A DNA stretch of 64,000 nt from Sphingosinicella humi (GTDB lineage: Bacteria > Pseudomonadota > Alphaproteobacteria > Sphingomonadales > Sphingomonadaceae): NCBI RefSeq assembly GCF_003129465.1, contig NZ_QFFF01000001.1, positions 1,597,501-1,661,500 on the forward strand, read 5' to 3'. This document shows, piece by piece, positions 9,745 to 19,081 of this stretch. Every line of letters begins with the position of its first letter. The first letter of the stretch is position 1. The position numbers and the translations under genes are program-made. Under the pieces are notes generated by a model. The model ran no database searches. It worked only from the letters and a program-made list of their open reading frames with translations, and had not been told where the DNA came from.

Positions 9745-10856
9745 CAGACCCGCATCGGCATCAGCACGTAGAGCGCCGGCGCCTTGTCATTCTCGCGCAA
9801 GAGGGTCGGGGCGGCGGCGTCGGCGAGATGGACCTCGACGGTGTCGCCTTCGATCTGGCCGAGGATGTCGAGCAGATAGCGGGCGTTGAAGCCGATCTCG
9901 AGCGCTTCGTTGGCATAGTCGCCGGGCACTTCTTCGGCGGCGGTGCCCTGCTCGGGGCTGGTGACCGATAGGGTCACGCGGTCGCGGTCGAGCGCCATCT
10001 TCACCGCTCGGGTCTTCTCGCTGGCGATGGTGGCGACGCGGTCGACGCCCTCCTCGAAGGAGCGCGGATCGATCTTCAGCAGCTTGTCGTTCGCCGTCGG
10101 GATGACGCGGCTGTAGTCGGGGAAGGTGCCGTCGATCAGCTTGGAGGTCAGGATCGCGCTGCCGAGGCCGAAGCGGACCTTCGATTCGGAAAGCGAGATT
10201 TCGACCGTGCCGTCGAGCTCGTCGAGCAGCTTGCGGAGCTCGCCGACGCACTTCCTCGGGATGATGACGTCCGGCATGCCCTCGGCGCCGGCCGGGCGCG
10301 GCACCGTCACGCGGGCGAGGCGGTGGCCATCGGTGGCGGCCGCCTTCAGCACCGGCTGCGCCTCATCCGAGACGTGGAGGAAGATGCCGTTCAGATAGTA
10401 GCGCGTCTCTTCGGTCGAGATGGCGAAGCGGGTTTTGTCGATGATCTGGCGGAGCGTCGCTGCGGGAAGCTCGAACTTGGTCGGAAGGTCGCCCTCGGCG
10501 ATCACCGGAAAATCGTCGCGGGGCAAGGTGGCGAGGTTGAAGCGGGCGCGGCCGGCATTGATCTGCATCTTGCCCTCGGCGGCGCTCAGCTCGACCTGGC
10601 TGCCTTCGGGAAGCTTGCGGGCGATGTCGAAAAGCGTGTGGGCGGAGACGGTGGTCGCGCCGGGCTGGGTGACGTTGGCCTCGACGGTCTCGTTCACCTG
10701 CAGGTCGAGGTCGGTCGCCATCAGGCGGATCGTGCCGTCTTCGGTGGCTTCGATCAGCACGTTGGACAGAATCGGGATGGTGTTCCTGCGCTCCACCACA
10801 GACTGGACGTGCCCCAGGCTCTTGAGAAGCGTAGCCCGTTCGATCGTCGCCTTCAT
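9744..10856 (-). CDS. dnaN: DNA polymerase III beta sliding clamp
   Basis: A 370-residue ring-forming processivity clamp that tethers DNA polymerase III and binds many repair factors. The three repeats of the clamp fold run end to end (MKATIERATLLKSLGHVQSV at the start; YVLMPMRV at the C terminus, the usual closing segment that lines the protein-binding pocket). The ATG at 10856 starts the conserved sequence; an in-frame codon six residues upstream is less likely. dnaA is not adjacent, as is usual in many alphaproteobacteria where dnaN is unlinked from the origin region. Confidence 0.96.
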   Translation of the reverse strand: MKATIERATLLKSLGHVQSVVERRNTIPILSNVLIEATEDGTIRLMATDLDLQVNETVEANVTQPGATTVSAHTLFDIARKLPEGSQVELSAAEGKMQINAGRARFNLATLPRDDFPVIAEGDLPTKFELPAATLRQIIDKTRFAISTEETRYYLNGIFLHVSDEAQPVLKAAATDGHRLARVTVPRPAGAEGMPDVIIPRKCVGELRKLLDELDGTVEISLSESKVRFGLGSAILTSKLIDGTFPDYSRVIPTANDKLLKIDPRSFEEGVDRVATIASEKTRAVKMALDRDRVTLSVTSPEQGTAAEEVPGDYANEALEIGFNARYLLDILGQIEGDTVEVHLADAAAPTLLRENDKAPALYVLMPMRV

Positions 10857-10934
10857 TACTGACCCCTGCCGCATTTTCCGGTTTAGTCCGCCGGTTATAA
10901 CGAGCGTGGCGACGCCCGCCAGAGGGTAGTGACG

Positions 10935-10971
10935 GAAAAAAGAAGGGCCGGACGTCGTCGCCGCCCGACCC
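10935..10971 (-). terminator. Intrinsic terminator of the outer membrane barrel gene
   Basis: Read on the minus strand, GGGTCGG (10971-10965) pairs with CCGGCCC (10951-10945), with one G-T wobble, and is followed by TTCTTTTTT. It lies about 90 bp after the stop of the barrel gene and before dnaN. The wobble works only in the minus-strand RNA, which fixes the orientation. Confidence 0.65.
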
Positions 10972-10978
10972 TAGTCTC

Positions 10979-11003
10979 GTCATGCCAGCAAAGGCTGGGA
11001 TCT
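10979..11003. repeat. Degenerate copy of the REP-like palindrome family
   Basis: GTCATGCCAGCAAAGGCTGG followed by GATCTC matches the outline of the copies at 40887-40969 (CGTCATCCCGGCGAAGGCCGG then AATCTC), with CCAGC/GCTGG replacing CCGGC/GCCGG so that stem complementarity is retained. It lies between the barrel gene stop and its terminator. Confidence 0.45.
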
Positions 11004-11059
11004 CATTTGTCAGGCTACGGCCCTTCTCCACGAGACACCGGATGACTCCGCTGCGCGGG

Positions 11060-11710
11060 TCAGAAGCGGAAGCCGACGCCGGCGACCACCTGGTGACGGT
11101 CGAGGTCGATGTTCCGGGTGACGTCGGTGGCGCCCTCGATGTTGTGCTCGATATTGTTGTAGTTCGAATAGCGATATTCGAGCTTGCCATAGGCATTGGG
11201 GCCGAACAGCTGCTCGACGCCCGCGCCGACGCGGAAGCCGTCGGCATTGTCATCGAACTCGACAGTATTGTCGACGCCCTCGTAATTCGCCTCGACGGCG
11301 AGGTTGGTGTAGCCGCCCTTGGCGTAGATCATCGTGCTCGGTGCCACCTGCATGCCAACACGGCCGCCGACATAAAGGTCGCGTCCCGTCTCGATGCTGC
11401 GGGTGAAGCCGTCGATGCTCTCGTCCGAATCCTGCTCGCCGGACGATTCCATGAACTCGCCCTCGACGCCCAGGATCACGCCGCCGACGTCATAGTCGTA
11501 GCCGACGCCGACGCCGAAGCCGACGCCGTCGATCGTTTCGTCGCCTTGGTCGGTGGCCGTGTCGGCGTCGTCCTCGCGTTCGCCGGAGCGCAGGGAGTCA
11601 TAGCCGATCAGGCCTTCGACCCGCGGGCCCGTGAAGGGCGACGTGGGTTGGGCCATCGCCGGAAACGCGACGCTGCCGGCCAGCAGGGCGGCGATAACAT
11701 AACTACGCAT
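11060..11710 (-). CDS. Outer membrane beta-barrel protein (opacity/Omp25-like)
   Basis: A 216-residue exported protein: signal peptide MRSYVIAALLAGSVAFPAMA, then alternating strands rich in Gly and aromatic residues (GVGFGVGVGYDYDVGG, YGKLEYRYSNY) ending in VVAGVGFRF, the C-terminal aromatic needed for barrel insertion. This fits a small 8-strand porin-like barrel. Acidic loops (EREDDADTATDQGDE and others) would face outward. Upstream in-frame starts exist, but the ATG at 11710 has GGAG seven bases before it and is the only one giving a signal peptide. It ends in a minus-strand terminator. Confidence 0.85.
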   Translation of the reverse strand: MRSYVIAALLAGSVAFPAMAQPTSPFTGPRVEGLIGYDSLRSGEREDDADTATDQGDETIDGVGFGVGVGYDYDVGGVILGVEGEFMESSGEQDSDESIDGFTRSIETGRDLYVGGRVGMQVAPSTMIYAKGGYTNLAVEANYEGVDNTVEFDDNADGFRVGAGVEQLFGPNAYGKLEYRYSNYNNIEHNIEGATDVTRNIDLDRHQVVAGVGFRF

Positions 11711-11849
11711 ACCTAAACTCCATTCGTTACGTGCCCTCATTGGGGAACGGCGAGCCCAGCGAACGCGGCTCCGGTAAGTTTCATTAACCCAAGATAAACG
11801 CGATTTTCTGTTGCCATCGCGCCACAGACCGTTGAACTGTGGAGGCGCG

Positions 11850-12329
11850 ATGCGGGGCGCGATCATCCTCCTTTTGTTGCTGAATCTTGCCGCTCCGGCC
11901 GCGGCCCAGCGCCAGTCGCTCGGCGCATTTTTTCAGTGGGGCGCGTTCGAGGAACCCGGCCGCTGCTTTGCGATCGCGGAGCCGGAACGTTCGCTACGGC
12001 CACTGGAGTGGAAGCCGTTCGCCTCGGTCGGCTACTGGCCGGATCGCGGCGCCCGCGGGCAGCTTCATGTCCGCCTCAGCCGGCAGAAGCGGGAGGGATC
12101 GGCCGTGCTGCTGAAGATCGACGACCGCACCTGGCAGCTGATCGGCGGCGGCAACAACGCCTGGGCGCCGGATCGACGCGTCGATGCAGAGATCGTCGCG
12201 GCGATGCGCACCGGCGTCGACATGACCGTCGAGACGCGATCGGCCAGCGGGGCCAGGGTTCGCGACTATTATCTGCTGAGGGGCGCCGCCACCGCGATCG
12301 ATGCCGCCGCCATCGCCTGCGCGCGCTAG
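11850..12329 (+). CDS. Secreted hypothetical protein, IalB-like
   Basis: A 159-residue exported protein with signal peptide [20 protein letters not shown]. The remainder has two cysteines (GRCFAIAE and the C-terminal ACAR) and a beta-rich pattern ([37 protein letters not shown]) resembling the invasion-associated locus B fold, though this is pattern similarity only. An upstream frame extension is not needed. It is divergent from the outer membrane barrel gene and its stop lies 41 bp before rlmN. Confidence 0.6.
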   Translation: MRGAIILLLLLNLAAPAAAQRQSLGAFFQWGAFEEPGRCFAIAEPERSLRPLEWKPFASVGYWPDRGARGQLHVRLSRQKREGSAVLLKIDDRTWQLIGGGNNAWAPDRRVDAEIVAAMRTGVDMTVETRSASGARVRDYYLLRGAATAIDAAAIACAR

Positions 12330-12370
12330 CGCTAGAAAAAAGCCACATTCGTCACTACATGGCGCCTCTC

Positions 12371-13573
12371 ATGACAGCTGCCATGCCCATTCCGGGTCTT
12401 ATCGACCCTGTTCCCGTGCCGCGCGCTCCCGCCGTGGGCGACGACCCGCGCACTGACCTCGTCGGCCTGTCGAGGGAAGCGATTCGGGCGGCGCTGGAGG
12501 AAGCGGGGCTGGATGCGCGCCAGGCGAAGCTTCGCGCCAAGCAGCTCTGGCACCAGATCTACAATCGCGGCGCCACCGGCTTCGAAGCGATGAGCGACAT
12601 CGCCAAGCCGCAGCGGGCGTGGTTCGCCGAGCGCTTCCGGATCGGGCGGCCGGACGTCGTCGTGCAGCAGGTCTCGACCGACGGCACTCGCAAATGGCTG
12701 CTCAAGGCCGGTGACGGCCATGACTTCGAGATGGTGTTCATCCCGGATGCGGATCGGGGCACGCTCTGCGTCTCCAGCCAGGTCGGCTGCACCCTCAATT
12801 GCCGCTTCTGCCACACCGGCACGATGCGGCTGGTTCGCAATCTCACCGCCGGCGAGATCGTCGGCCAGGTGATGCTGGCCCGCGATGCGCTCGGCGAATG
12901 GCCGTCCCAGCCGGAGGGGCGCATGCTTTCCAACATCGTCATGATGGGCATGGGCGAGCCGCTCTACAATTTCGACAATGTCCGCGACGCGCTGAAGATC
13001 GTGATGGACGGCGACGGCCTTGGCTTGTCGCGCCGCCGGATCACCCTTTCGACCTCGGGCGTCGTGCCGATGATGGCCAAGGCGGGCGAGGAGATCGGCG
13101 TCAATCTCGCCGTCTCGCTCCATGCCGTGACCAAGGAAGTCCGCGACGAGATCGTGCCCCTCAATCGCAAATATGGCATCGAGGAGCTGCTGGAGGCCTG
13201 CGCGGCTTATCCCGGCGCCAACAACGCCCGCCGCATCACCTTCGAATATGTGATGCTGAAGGACAAGAACGACAGCGACGAGGATGCGCGCGAGCTGGTC
13301 CGCCTGATCCGCAAATACAAGCTTCCGGCCAAGGTCAATCTCATCCCGTTCAATCCCTGGCCCGGCGCACCCTATGAATGCTCGACCGACGAGCGGGTCG
13401 AGCGCTTCTCCGACATCATCTTCGAGGCGGGCATCAGCGCCCCCATCCGCCGCCCGCGCGGCCGCGACATCATGGCGGCCTGCGGCCAGCTCAAATCGGC
13501 GGCGGAAAAGAAGAGTCGCGCGGAGCTCGATCGCCTGGCCGAGGAAAAGCTGGCGGCGCTGCCCGCCGTCTGA
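12371..13573 (+). CDS. rlmN: 23S rRNA A2503 / tRNA A37 C2-methyltransferase
   Basis: A dual-specificity radical SAM methylase of about 400 residues that makes 2-methyladenosine in the peptidyl transferase centre of 23S rRNA and in some tRNAs. The 4Fe-4S-binding CxxxCxxC is seen as CTLNCRFC, then [14 protein letters not shown], and the resolving/methyl-carrying cysteine lies near the C terminus in MAACGQL. The N-terminal helical domain ([28 protein letters not shown], given in part) matches RlmN. ATG codons at 12359, 12371 and 12383 are all in frame with no strong ribosome site; the middle one is chosen. Confidence 0.94.
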   Translation: MTAAMPIPGLIDPVPVPRAPAVGDDPRTDLVGLSREAIRAALEEAGLDARQAKLRAKQLWHQIYNRGATGFEAMSDIAKPQRAWFAERFRIGRPDVVVQQVSTDGTRKWLLKAGDGHDFEMVFIPDADRGTLCVSSQVGCTLNCRFCHTGTMRLVRNLTAGEIVGQVMLARDALGEWPSQPEGRMLSNIVMMGMGEPLYNFDNVRDALKIVMDGDGLGLSRRRITLSTSGVVPMMAKAGEEIGVNLAVSLHAVTKEVRDEIVPLNRKYGIEELLEACAAYPGANNARRITFEYVMLKDKNDSDEDARELVRLIRKYKLPAKVNLIPFNPWPGAPYECSTDERVERFSDIIFEAGISAPIRRPRGRDIMAACGQLKSAAEKKSRAELDRLAEEKLAALPAV

Positions 13574-13586
13574 ACACGCGGGTGAT

Positions 13587-13662
13587 CGTCATTGCGAGCA
13601 AAGCGCAGCAATCCAGCTCGGCACAACTGGATTGCGTCGTCACTGCGCTCCTCGCAATGACG
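13587..13662. repeat. Inverted-repeat element, CGTCATTGCGAG family
   Basis: A 76-bp element whose ends are perfect inverted copies (CGTCATTGCGAG at 13587-13598 and its complement at 13651-13662) with nested complementary segments (CAATCCAG / CTGGATTG). It fills most of the rlmN to ycaQ gap between convergent genes. A second copy is at 52447-52528. No coding capacity or transposase is visible; it resembles a REPIN or a small MITE. Confidence 0.65.
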
Positions 13663-13682
13663 AGAATCTAAAACGACTTCTC

Positions 13683-14850
13683 CTAGCGGTGCCGGTGATC
13701 GATCGTTTCGAGGTCGAGCCACTTCGCCATGAGCTGGAGTTCATTTTCGAGCCACTCGCTCGTTTCCGCCGGCGCGTCAGGCTCCAGGGTCGTCGCTTGG
13801 ACCAGGAGACGGGAGTGCCGGCGGTCTGCCTTCAGATCGACGCGGGCGACGAGCCGGTCGTCGAGCAGGAAGGGCAGGACATAATAGCCATGCGTCCGCT
13901 TTTCCGCGGGCGTGTAGATTTCGATTCGATAGCGAAAGCCGAACAGCCGCTCCGCGCGACCGCGGTGCCAGATCAGCGGATCGAAAGGGGCGAGCAGGGC
14001 CTGGCCTTCGATACGTCGCGGCCAGCGGGCCTCGCGGTGCAGGTAAGCCGGTCTGCTCCAGCCTTGCACGCTCACCGGAACGAGCACCCCGTCCTCGACC
14101 AGCTCCTTCACCGCCGTCGCCGTTGATGCGGGATCCAGGCGGAAATAGTCGCGCAGGTCGGCCTCGGTGGCGATGCCCAACGCTCCAGCGGCAAGTGCCA
14201 CCAGCGCCCGCTTCGCTTCGGCTTCGGCAGGCGTCGGCAAGGTAAGGATAGCAGGCGGGATCACGCGCTCGGGGATGTCGTACACCCGCTCGAAGCTTAC
14301 GCGGCGGGTGGCAGTCGTGATGTGTCCGGCCCAGAACAGCCATTCCAGTGCCTGCTTCGTATGGCCCCAGCCCCACCAGCCGCCATTGCCCTTGCCCTGG
14401 TCGAAATCGGAGGCGGCGAGGGGGCCTTCCATCCGGATGCGCGCCAATATCGCCTCGGCTTCGGGGCGACGCTGCCCTGCAAAGGCGCGCAGGCTTCGCC
14501 AGCCGATCTCGCCCCGATCGGCCGCCGCCATGCGCCAGCGCAGGAGAGGATGCAGATCGAACGGAAGCAGCGACGCTTCGTGCGCCCAATATTCGAACAG
14601 CCGCCGCTCCCGCTTGTTTCGCCCCCAGGCCGCCCGGTCGAGAAGCTGGCGATCATAGACGCCGAGGCGGGAAAAGGCCGGCAGATAATGGGCGCGGGCG
14701 AGGACGTTGACGCTCGATCTGGTGGAGCCCCAGGCGCTCGACGGTGCGGCGGAGATGACCATGGTTGGTGCGATCGGGTCGCGTCCGACCGAAACCCTGC
14801 GCGGCGAGCGCGATGCGGCGAGCCTGGGCGAGCGAGATACGTTCTTTCAT
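13683..14850 (-). pseudogene. YcaQ/AlkX-like DNA glycosylase, frameshifted
   Basis: The product belongs to the winged-helix HTH_42 (YcaQ) family, whose Escherichia coli member unhooks interstrand crosslinks. The N-terminal part (MKERISLAQARRIALAAQGF, starting at 14850) and the main part (SVNVLARAHYLPAFSRLG to the C terminus at 13683) lie in different frames. The junction reads ATCGAGCGTCAAC where the family expects Gln-Ile-Asp-Ser-Val-Asn; loss of two bases between 14714 and 14713 explains it exactly. That codon is the Asp of the catalytic Q-hydrophobic-D motif. Either the gene is inactive, a programmed shift occurs, or the base call is wrong. The rest of the frame is intact. Confidence 0.75.
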
Positions 14851-14957
14851 GCGGCCGCGGGACTGTCCTGCATAGCGGCAGCGATGCCTCACCGGACCCC
14901 GGCTGGCAACGCTCGACGCCGATTGCTTCCGTTTCGATTTGAGGTAACATCGAGCCC

Positions 14958-16232
14958 ATGTGGCTGCTGGCTAAGCTGCTTGCGCGCGTGGTTAAGCGCG
15001 GTGAGCTTCTGGTGATCGACCATGACGGGCGGGAATATCGCTTTGGCGTCCCCGATCCGGAACGCCGCCGAGTCGTCGTCCGACTGACCGACCGGCGCGC
15101 CGCATTAGACATCGCGCGGGACCCGCGGCTCGGCGGGGGCGAGGCCTATATGAACGGCCGACTGGTGATGGTCGAAGGCGAGATACTCGATCTCCTCGAC
15201 CTGTTCCGCTCCAACGCGCCCTGGGGCCGAGGACGTGGCGACGGGGGCGTGAAGAAGAGCGGCAGCCGCCTGCTGGCGCGGCTCGACCGGCTCAACTGGC
15301 AGCAGCGCTCGAAGCAGAACGTCGCCCATCATTACGACCTGTCGGACCGGCTCTACGACCTCTTCCTCGACGCGGACCGGCAATATAGCTGCGCCTATTT
15401 CACCGATCCCGGCAACAGCCTGGACCAGGCTCAGGCGGACAAAAAGGCGCATATCGCGTCCAAGCTCTATTTGCAGCCCGGGCAGCGGGTGCTCGACATA
15501 GGCTGCGGCTGGGGCGGCATGGCGCTCTACCTCAACCGCGTCGCCGACGTGGATGTGCTCGGCATCACCTTGTCGGAGGAGCAGCTGAAGGTCGCACGCC
15601 GCCGCGCCGAGGAAGCGGGCGTCGCGGAGCGGGTCAAGTTCGAGCTGATCGACTATCGCGACATCGACGGCACGTTCGATCGGATCGTGTCTGTCGGCAT
15701 GTTCGAGCATGTCGGGCCGCCGCATTACCGGACCTTCTTCCGCCAATGCCGCAGCCTCCTTAAGCCGGACGGCGTGATGCTGCTGCACACGATCGGCCGC
15801 ATGGGCGAGCCGGGGGTGACGGACGCCTGGACGCGCAAATATATTTTCCCCGGCGGCTACATCCCGGCGCTTTCGGAAATCGTGCGGGCCAGCGAGCGCA
15901 CCAAGCTCATCCTCGCCGACGTCGAGACGCTGCGCCTTCATTACGCCTATACCGGCGAGCATTGGTATCGCCGCGTGACGGAGAAGCGCGACGAAATCGT
16001 GACGCTCTATGACGAGCGCTTCTTCCGCATGTGGCAATTCTATCTGGCGGGCGTCGTCGTCACCTTCCGCTACGGCGGCATGGTGAACTACCAGCTCCAA
16101 TACATCCGAGACCGCCACGCCCTGCCGATCACCCGCGACTATATGGCCGAGGCGGAGGACCGCTATCGGGCCGTCGCACCGACGTCCGCGCGTGCCCGCT
16201 TGCGACCGGCGGAGAGCGAGTTGGCTGAATAA
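14958..16232 (+). CDS. cfa: Cyclopropane-fatty-acyl-phospholipid synthase family protein
   Basis: A 424-residue SAM-dependent enzyme that adds a methylene bridge across the double bond of unsaturated acyl chains in membrane phospholipids. It has an N-terminal lipid-binding domain (1-115), then NVAHHYDLSDRLYDLFLD and YSCAYF (143-148), the SAM loop VLDIGCGWGGMAL (178-190), and the GMFEHVG and HTIGRM segments typical of CFA synthases. Divergent from the broken ycaQ-like gene across a 107-bp gap that must hold both promoters. Paralogues in alphaproteobacteria may act on other lipids. Confidence 0.9.
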   Translation: MWLLAKLLARVVKRGELLVIDHDGREYRFGVPDPERRRVVVRLTDRRAALDIARDPRLGGGEAYMNGRLVMVEGEILDLLDLFRSNAPWGRGRGDGGVKKSGSRLLARLDRLNWQQRSKQNVAHHYDLSDRLYDLFLDADRQYSCAYFTDPGNSLDQAQADKKAHIASKLYLQPGQRVLDIGCGWGGMALYLNRVADVDVLGITLSEEQLKVARRRAEEAGVAERVKFELIDYRDIDGTFDRIVSVGMFEHVGPPHYRTFFRQCRSLLKPDGVMLLHTIGRMGEPGVTDAWTRKYIFPGGYIPALSEIVRASERTKLILADVETLRLHYAYTGEHWYRRVTEKRDEIVTLYDERFFRMWQFYLAGVVVTFRYGGMVNYQLQYIRDRHALPITRDYMAEAEDRYRAVAPTSARARLRPAESELAE

Positions 16233-16359
16233 GCCGAGGCGCCGCTAACGCATTGGACCTCAAGTCCCGATCGTTAATCGCATTAACCATTCCTTCTAAG
16301 TTCGCTGGCTAGCTACGTGCAACGGCACAGGGTCCGACGGATAGGTGACGGAATTTGCG

Positions 16360-17379
16360 ATGACCGATCGTGACTGGCTGGCGCCGAGTATCGCCCTCAC
16401 TGTTGCGTCGGGCCTGATCGCCATCGTTCTGATCCCGGACTACGCGGGCGTCATGCCAGCGGTCATGATACTTCCTTACTGGATGCTTGCATCGGCGGTC
16501 CTGGCGAGCATCTGCTGGTTCTTGTCCATGCTGATCGCACGCGTGGATAGCCCGATTGCTCATATGCGCAAGGCTGTCGCCAATGACCCACGACGCGCGG
16601 GGCTAGGAGTATTCTGCATATTCCTTGCCGGCATCAACATGACGACCTTCATGTGGACAAAGCCATTATTGAATTACTTGGTTCCGTTTTGGGCGGACCC
16701 GCTACTGGCCAATGTTGATCATGCAGTATTTTTCGGCCGTGACCCTTGGACGCTGCTCACGTGGCTGAACTCAACTCCAGCTGCGATATTCTACCATAGA
16801 GGCTGGTTCGCACTGATGATCGTGACCTTGGTGATCGTTCTCGCCGCTCCTCCGTCGCCAAGAAAATCGGCCGTCATGCTGACTTATTTCACCCTATGGT
16901 CAGTCGTCGGTCCCCTGGTGCACTCTACTCTGCCCGCAGCGGGCCCCATTTTCTTCGATCAATTGGGTTACGGGAATCGTTTTTCAGACCTGCACAGCGT
17001 TTCGGAGACAAAGGACGCCGCGACCTATCTCTGGGCAATCTATTCGAGCAACGGTTTCGGTCCTGGCAGCGGCATCTCAGCCATGCCCTCACTCCACATC
17101 GCCACAACCGCCTGGATGATGATCGCAGTACATATTTTTGCGCGGCGCTTGATGATGCCCATGGCAATCGCGGGCATCTTCATTTTTCTACTCTCGATTG
17201 CGCTCGGTTGGCACTATGCCGCCGACGGTATTGTCGGGGCGGGGTGCGCCGTCTTGTGCTTTCAGTTGTTGCACAAATTCTATCGCGGGCGGCGCCTCTT
17301 GGCGTCGAAGCTTGCGGGCAATCCAGCTGATTCCCGGGCCACTCCAATTCAGGCCAGGGAAGCGCACGTCATCGAGTGA
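16360..17379 (+). CDS. PAP2-superfamily membrane protein, Aur1/inositolphosphotransferase-like
   Basis: A 339-residue protein with about six to eight membrane segments. It shows GISAMPSLH (238-246) and GWHYAADG (283-290), the His...His-x3-Asp arrangement of the PAP2_3/Aur1 group, whose eukaryotic members make inositol phosphorylceramide by moving a head group from a phospholipid to ceramide. Bacterial homologues can be lipid phosphatases or head-group transferases; sphingomonads make sphingolipids, so either is plausible. Its sequence is richer in A and T than the neighbours, hinting at transfer. A GTG five codons upstream (16345) is an alternative start. Confidence 0.7.
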   Translation: MTDRDWLAPSIALTVASGLIAIVLIPDYAGVMPAVMILPYWMLASAVLASICWFLSMLIARVDSPIAHMRKAVANDPRRAGLGVFCIFLAGINMTTFMWTKPLLNYLVPFWADPLLANVDHAVFFGRDPWTLLTWLNSTPAAIFYHRGWFALMIVTLVIVLAAPPSPRKSAVMLTYFTLWSVVGPLVHSTLPAAGPIFFDQLGYGNRFSDLHSVSETKDAATYLWAIYSSNGFGPGSGISAMPSLHIATTAWMMIAVHIFARRLMMPMAIAGIFIFLLSIALGWHYAADGIVGAGCAVLCFQLLHKFYRGRRLLASKLAGNPADSRATPIQAREAHVIE

Positions 17380-17497
17380 GCGGGCTCCCATCCCAGAACC
17401 AGCCGCCCTGTCTGGGGCGATCCTGGCGGCCCGTCTACGCTAGCGCTCCCTTTGTTGTCGATTGACGTCGCTCGTGAAGCAGGAAAAACGAGCTTGT

Positions 17498-19081
17498 ATG
17501 ACCGTGGGCGCAATCGGCAACGATGACGAGAAATTGCGGGGCTGGTGGCAGACCCGCAGCTTTGCGTTCGCGCTCGTCCTGCTAACCGCGCTTCCGCTGG
17601 TCTGGCCGGATATACCGCCGCTCGTCGATCTGCCCGGCCACATGGGGAGGTACGAGGTTCAGCTCAATCTTGCTTCGTCGCCCGGCTTGCAGCGCTTCTA
17701 CGATTTCGACTGGGCATTGATCGGCAATCTTGGCCTCGATCTGTTGGTGATTGGAGCGGCAAAGCTCTTTGGGCTGGAGCTCGCCGTCAAGCTGATCGTG
17801 ATCGCCATTCCGCCATTGACGGTGGCCGGCTTTCTTTGGGTGGCCCGCGAAGTTGCAGGGCGCTTGCCACCCACGGCCATATTCGCCGCGCCGCTCGCTT
17901 ATGGTTTCCCGTTTCACTTCGGCTTCCTAAATTTCGCGCTCTCGATGGCGCTGGCCTTCCTCGCCTTCGCGCTGTGGTTGCGTCTCGCGCGGCTTGGCCA
18001 TCTGGCGATGCGCGCCGCGATCTTCGTTCCGATCTCCTTTCTTATCTGGCTGGTCCACACCTACGGCTGGGGCACGCTCGGCGTCATGGCCTTCTCGGCG
18101 GAGCTCGTCCGCCAGTACGATCTTGGCCGTCCCTTCCTGAAAGCCGGGTTCAGGGCGGGACTGCATTGCCTCGTTCTGGCGCCGCCGGTCCTGCTCATGC
18201 TGCTGTGGCGCAGTGGAGGTCATGTCGAAGGCCGAACAATTGATTGGTTCAACTGGGAGCGCAAGTTCGACTGGCTGATCATGGCGCTACGGGATCGGTG
18301 GGAGATTTTCGATCTCGCCTCGCTCGCCCTAATCGGCCTGTTGCTTCTATTCGCCCTGTTCAGCCGGCGCCTTGAATATTCGCGCAATCTTGCCGCGTCG
18401 GCGGTGTTCCTGGCGCTCGTGTACCTGTTGCTCCCGCGTATCGTGTTCGGCTCCGCCTATGCCGACATGCGCCTCGTTCCCTACATGATCGCCGTCGCGG
18501 TCATCGCGATCCGCCTGAAGCCGAGCGCCGGCCGCCGCTTCGCTGGCGTGCTCGCCGCGCTCGGCATCGCCTTCCTGCTGGTCCGAACCATGTCGACGAC
18601 CGTCAGCTTCTGGCTCTACGACCGCAGCTATGACCGGCTGCTCACCGCTCTGAATCATGTTCCGCCTGATGCCCGCATGGTCAGCTTCGTCGGCAGGGGG
18701 TGCGCCGATCCTTGGACGATGTCCCGGCTGGAGCATCTTCCCGCGCTGGCGATCGTCCGCCGCCACGCCTTTTCAAACGACCAGTGGGCGATGGCGGGCG
18801 CGCAACTGCTCGAGGTGGACTATCCCGCGGCGCGCGGGTTCGACACGGATCCTTCGCAGATCGTCACCGCCACAAGTTGCCGTGGGGAAGGCTGGCGAAC
18901 CATCGACCGAGCCTTGGCTAATTTCCCGCGCAACGCCTTCGACTATGTCTGGCTGATCGAGCCGCCCGCTTATGCTCCCGTCCTTGCCCGCGGGATGGAA
19001 GAAGTCTGGCGCAGCGGCGCCAGCGTGCTCTATCGCGTGGTCGATCGGTCGACGCCGGGCGACCGCCAGCGAGGACAATGA
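17498..19081 (+). CDS. Polytopic membrane protein, GT-C glycosyltransferase-like
   Basis: A 527-residue protein with about ten hydrophobic segments in the first 380 residues and a soluble C-terminal part (about 390-527). The first outer loop holds the acidic sequence PPLVDLPGHMGRYE, the place where GT-C enzymes carry catalytic acids. No close family is recognised. The ATG at 17498 follows AGGAAAAACGAG; an in-frame TTG 12 codons upstream is less likely. Its stop abuts the ATG of the GtrB-like gene (TGAATG), so the two are expressed together and probably act on the same lipid-linked sugar. Confidence 0.6.
   Translation: MTVGAIGNDDEKLRGWWQTRSFAFALVLLTALPLVWPDIPPLVDLPGHMGRYEVQLNLASSPGLQRFYDFDWALIGNLGLDLLVIGAAKLFGLELAVKLIVIAIPPLTVAGFLWVAREVAGRLPPTAIFAAPLAYGFPFHFGFLNFALSMALAFLAFALWLRLARLGHLAMRAAIFVPISFLIWLVHTYGWGTLGVMAFSAELVRQYDLGRPFLKAGFRAGLHCLVLAPPVLLMLLWRSGGHVEGRTIDWFNWERKFDWLIMALRDRWEIFDLASLALIGLLLLFALFSRRLEYSRNLAASAVFLALVYLLLPRIVFGSAYADMRLVPYMIAVAVIAIRLKPSAGRRFAGVLAALGIAFLLVRTMSTTVSFWLYDRSYDRLLTALNHVPPDARMVSFVGRGCADPWTMSRLEHLPALAIVRRHAFSNDQWAMAGAQLLEVDYPAARGFDTDPSQIVTATSCRGEGWRTIDRALANFPRNAFDYVWLIEPPAYAPVLARGMEEVWRSGASVLYRVVDRSTPGDRQRGQ

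Noticed and set aside
16274-16286. CtrA-like box TTAA-N5-TTAA before the PAP2-like gene
   Set aside because: The CtrA consensus needs a 7-base spacer; this has five, so it is not called.
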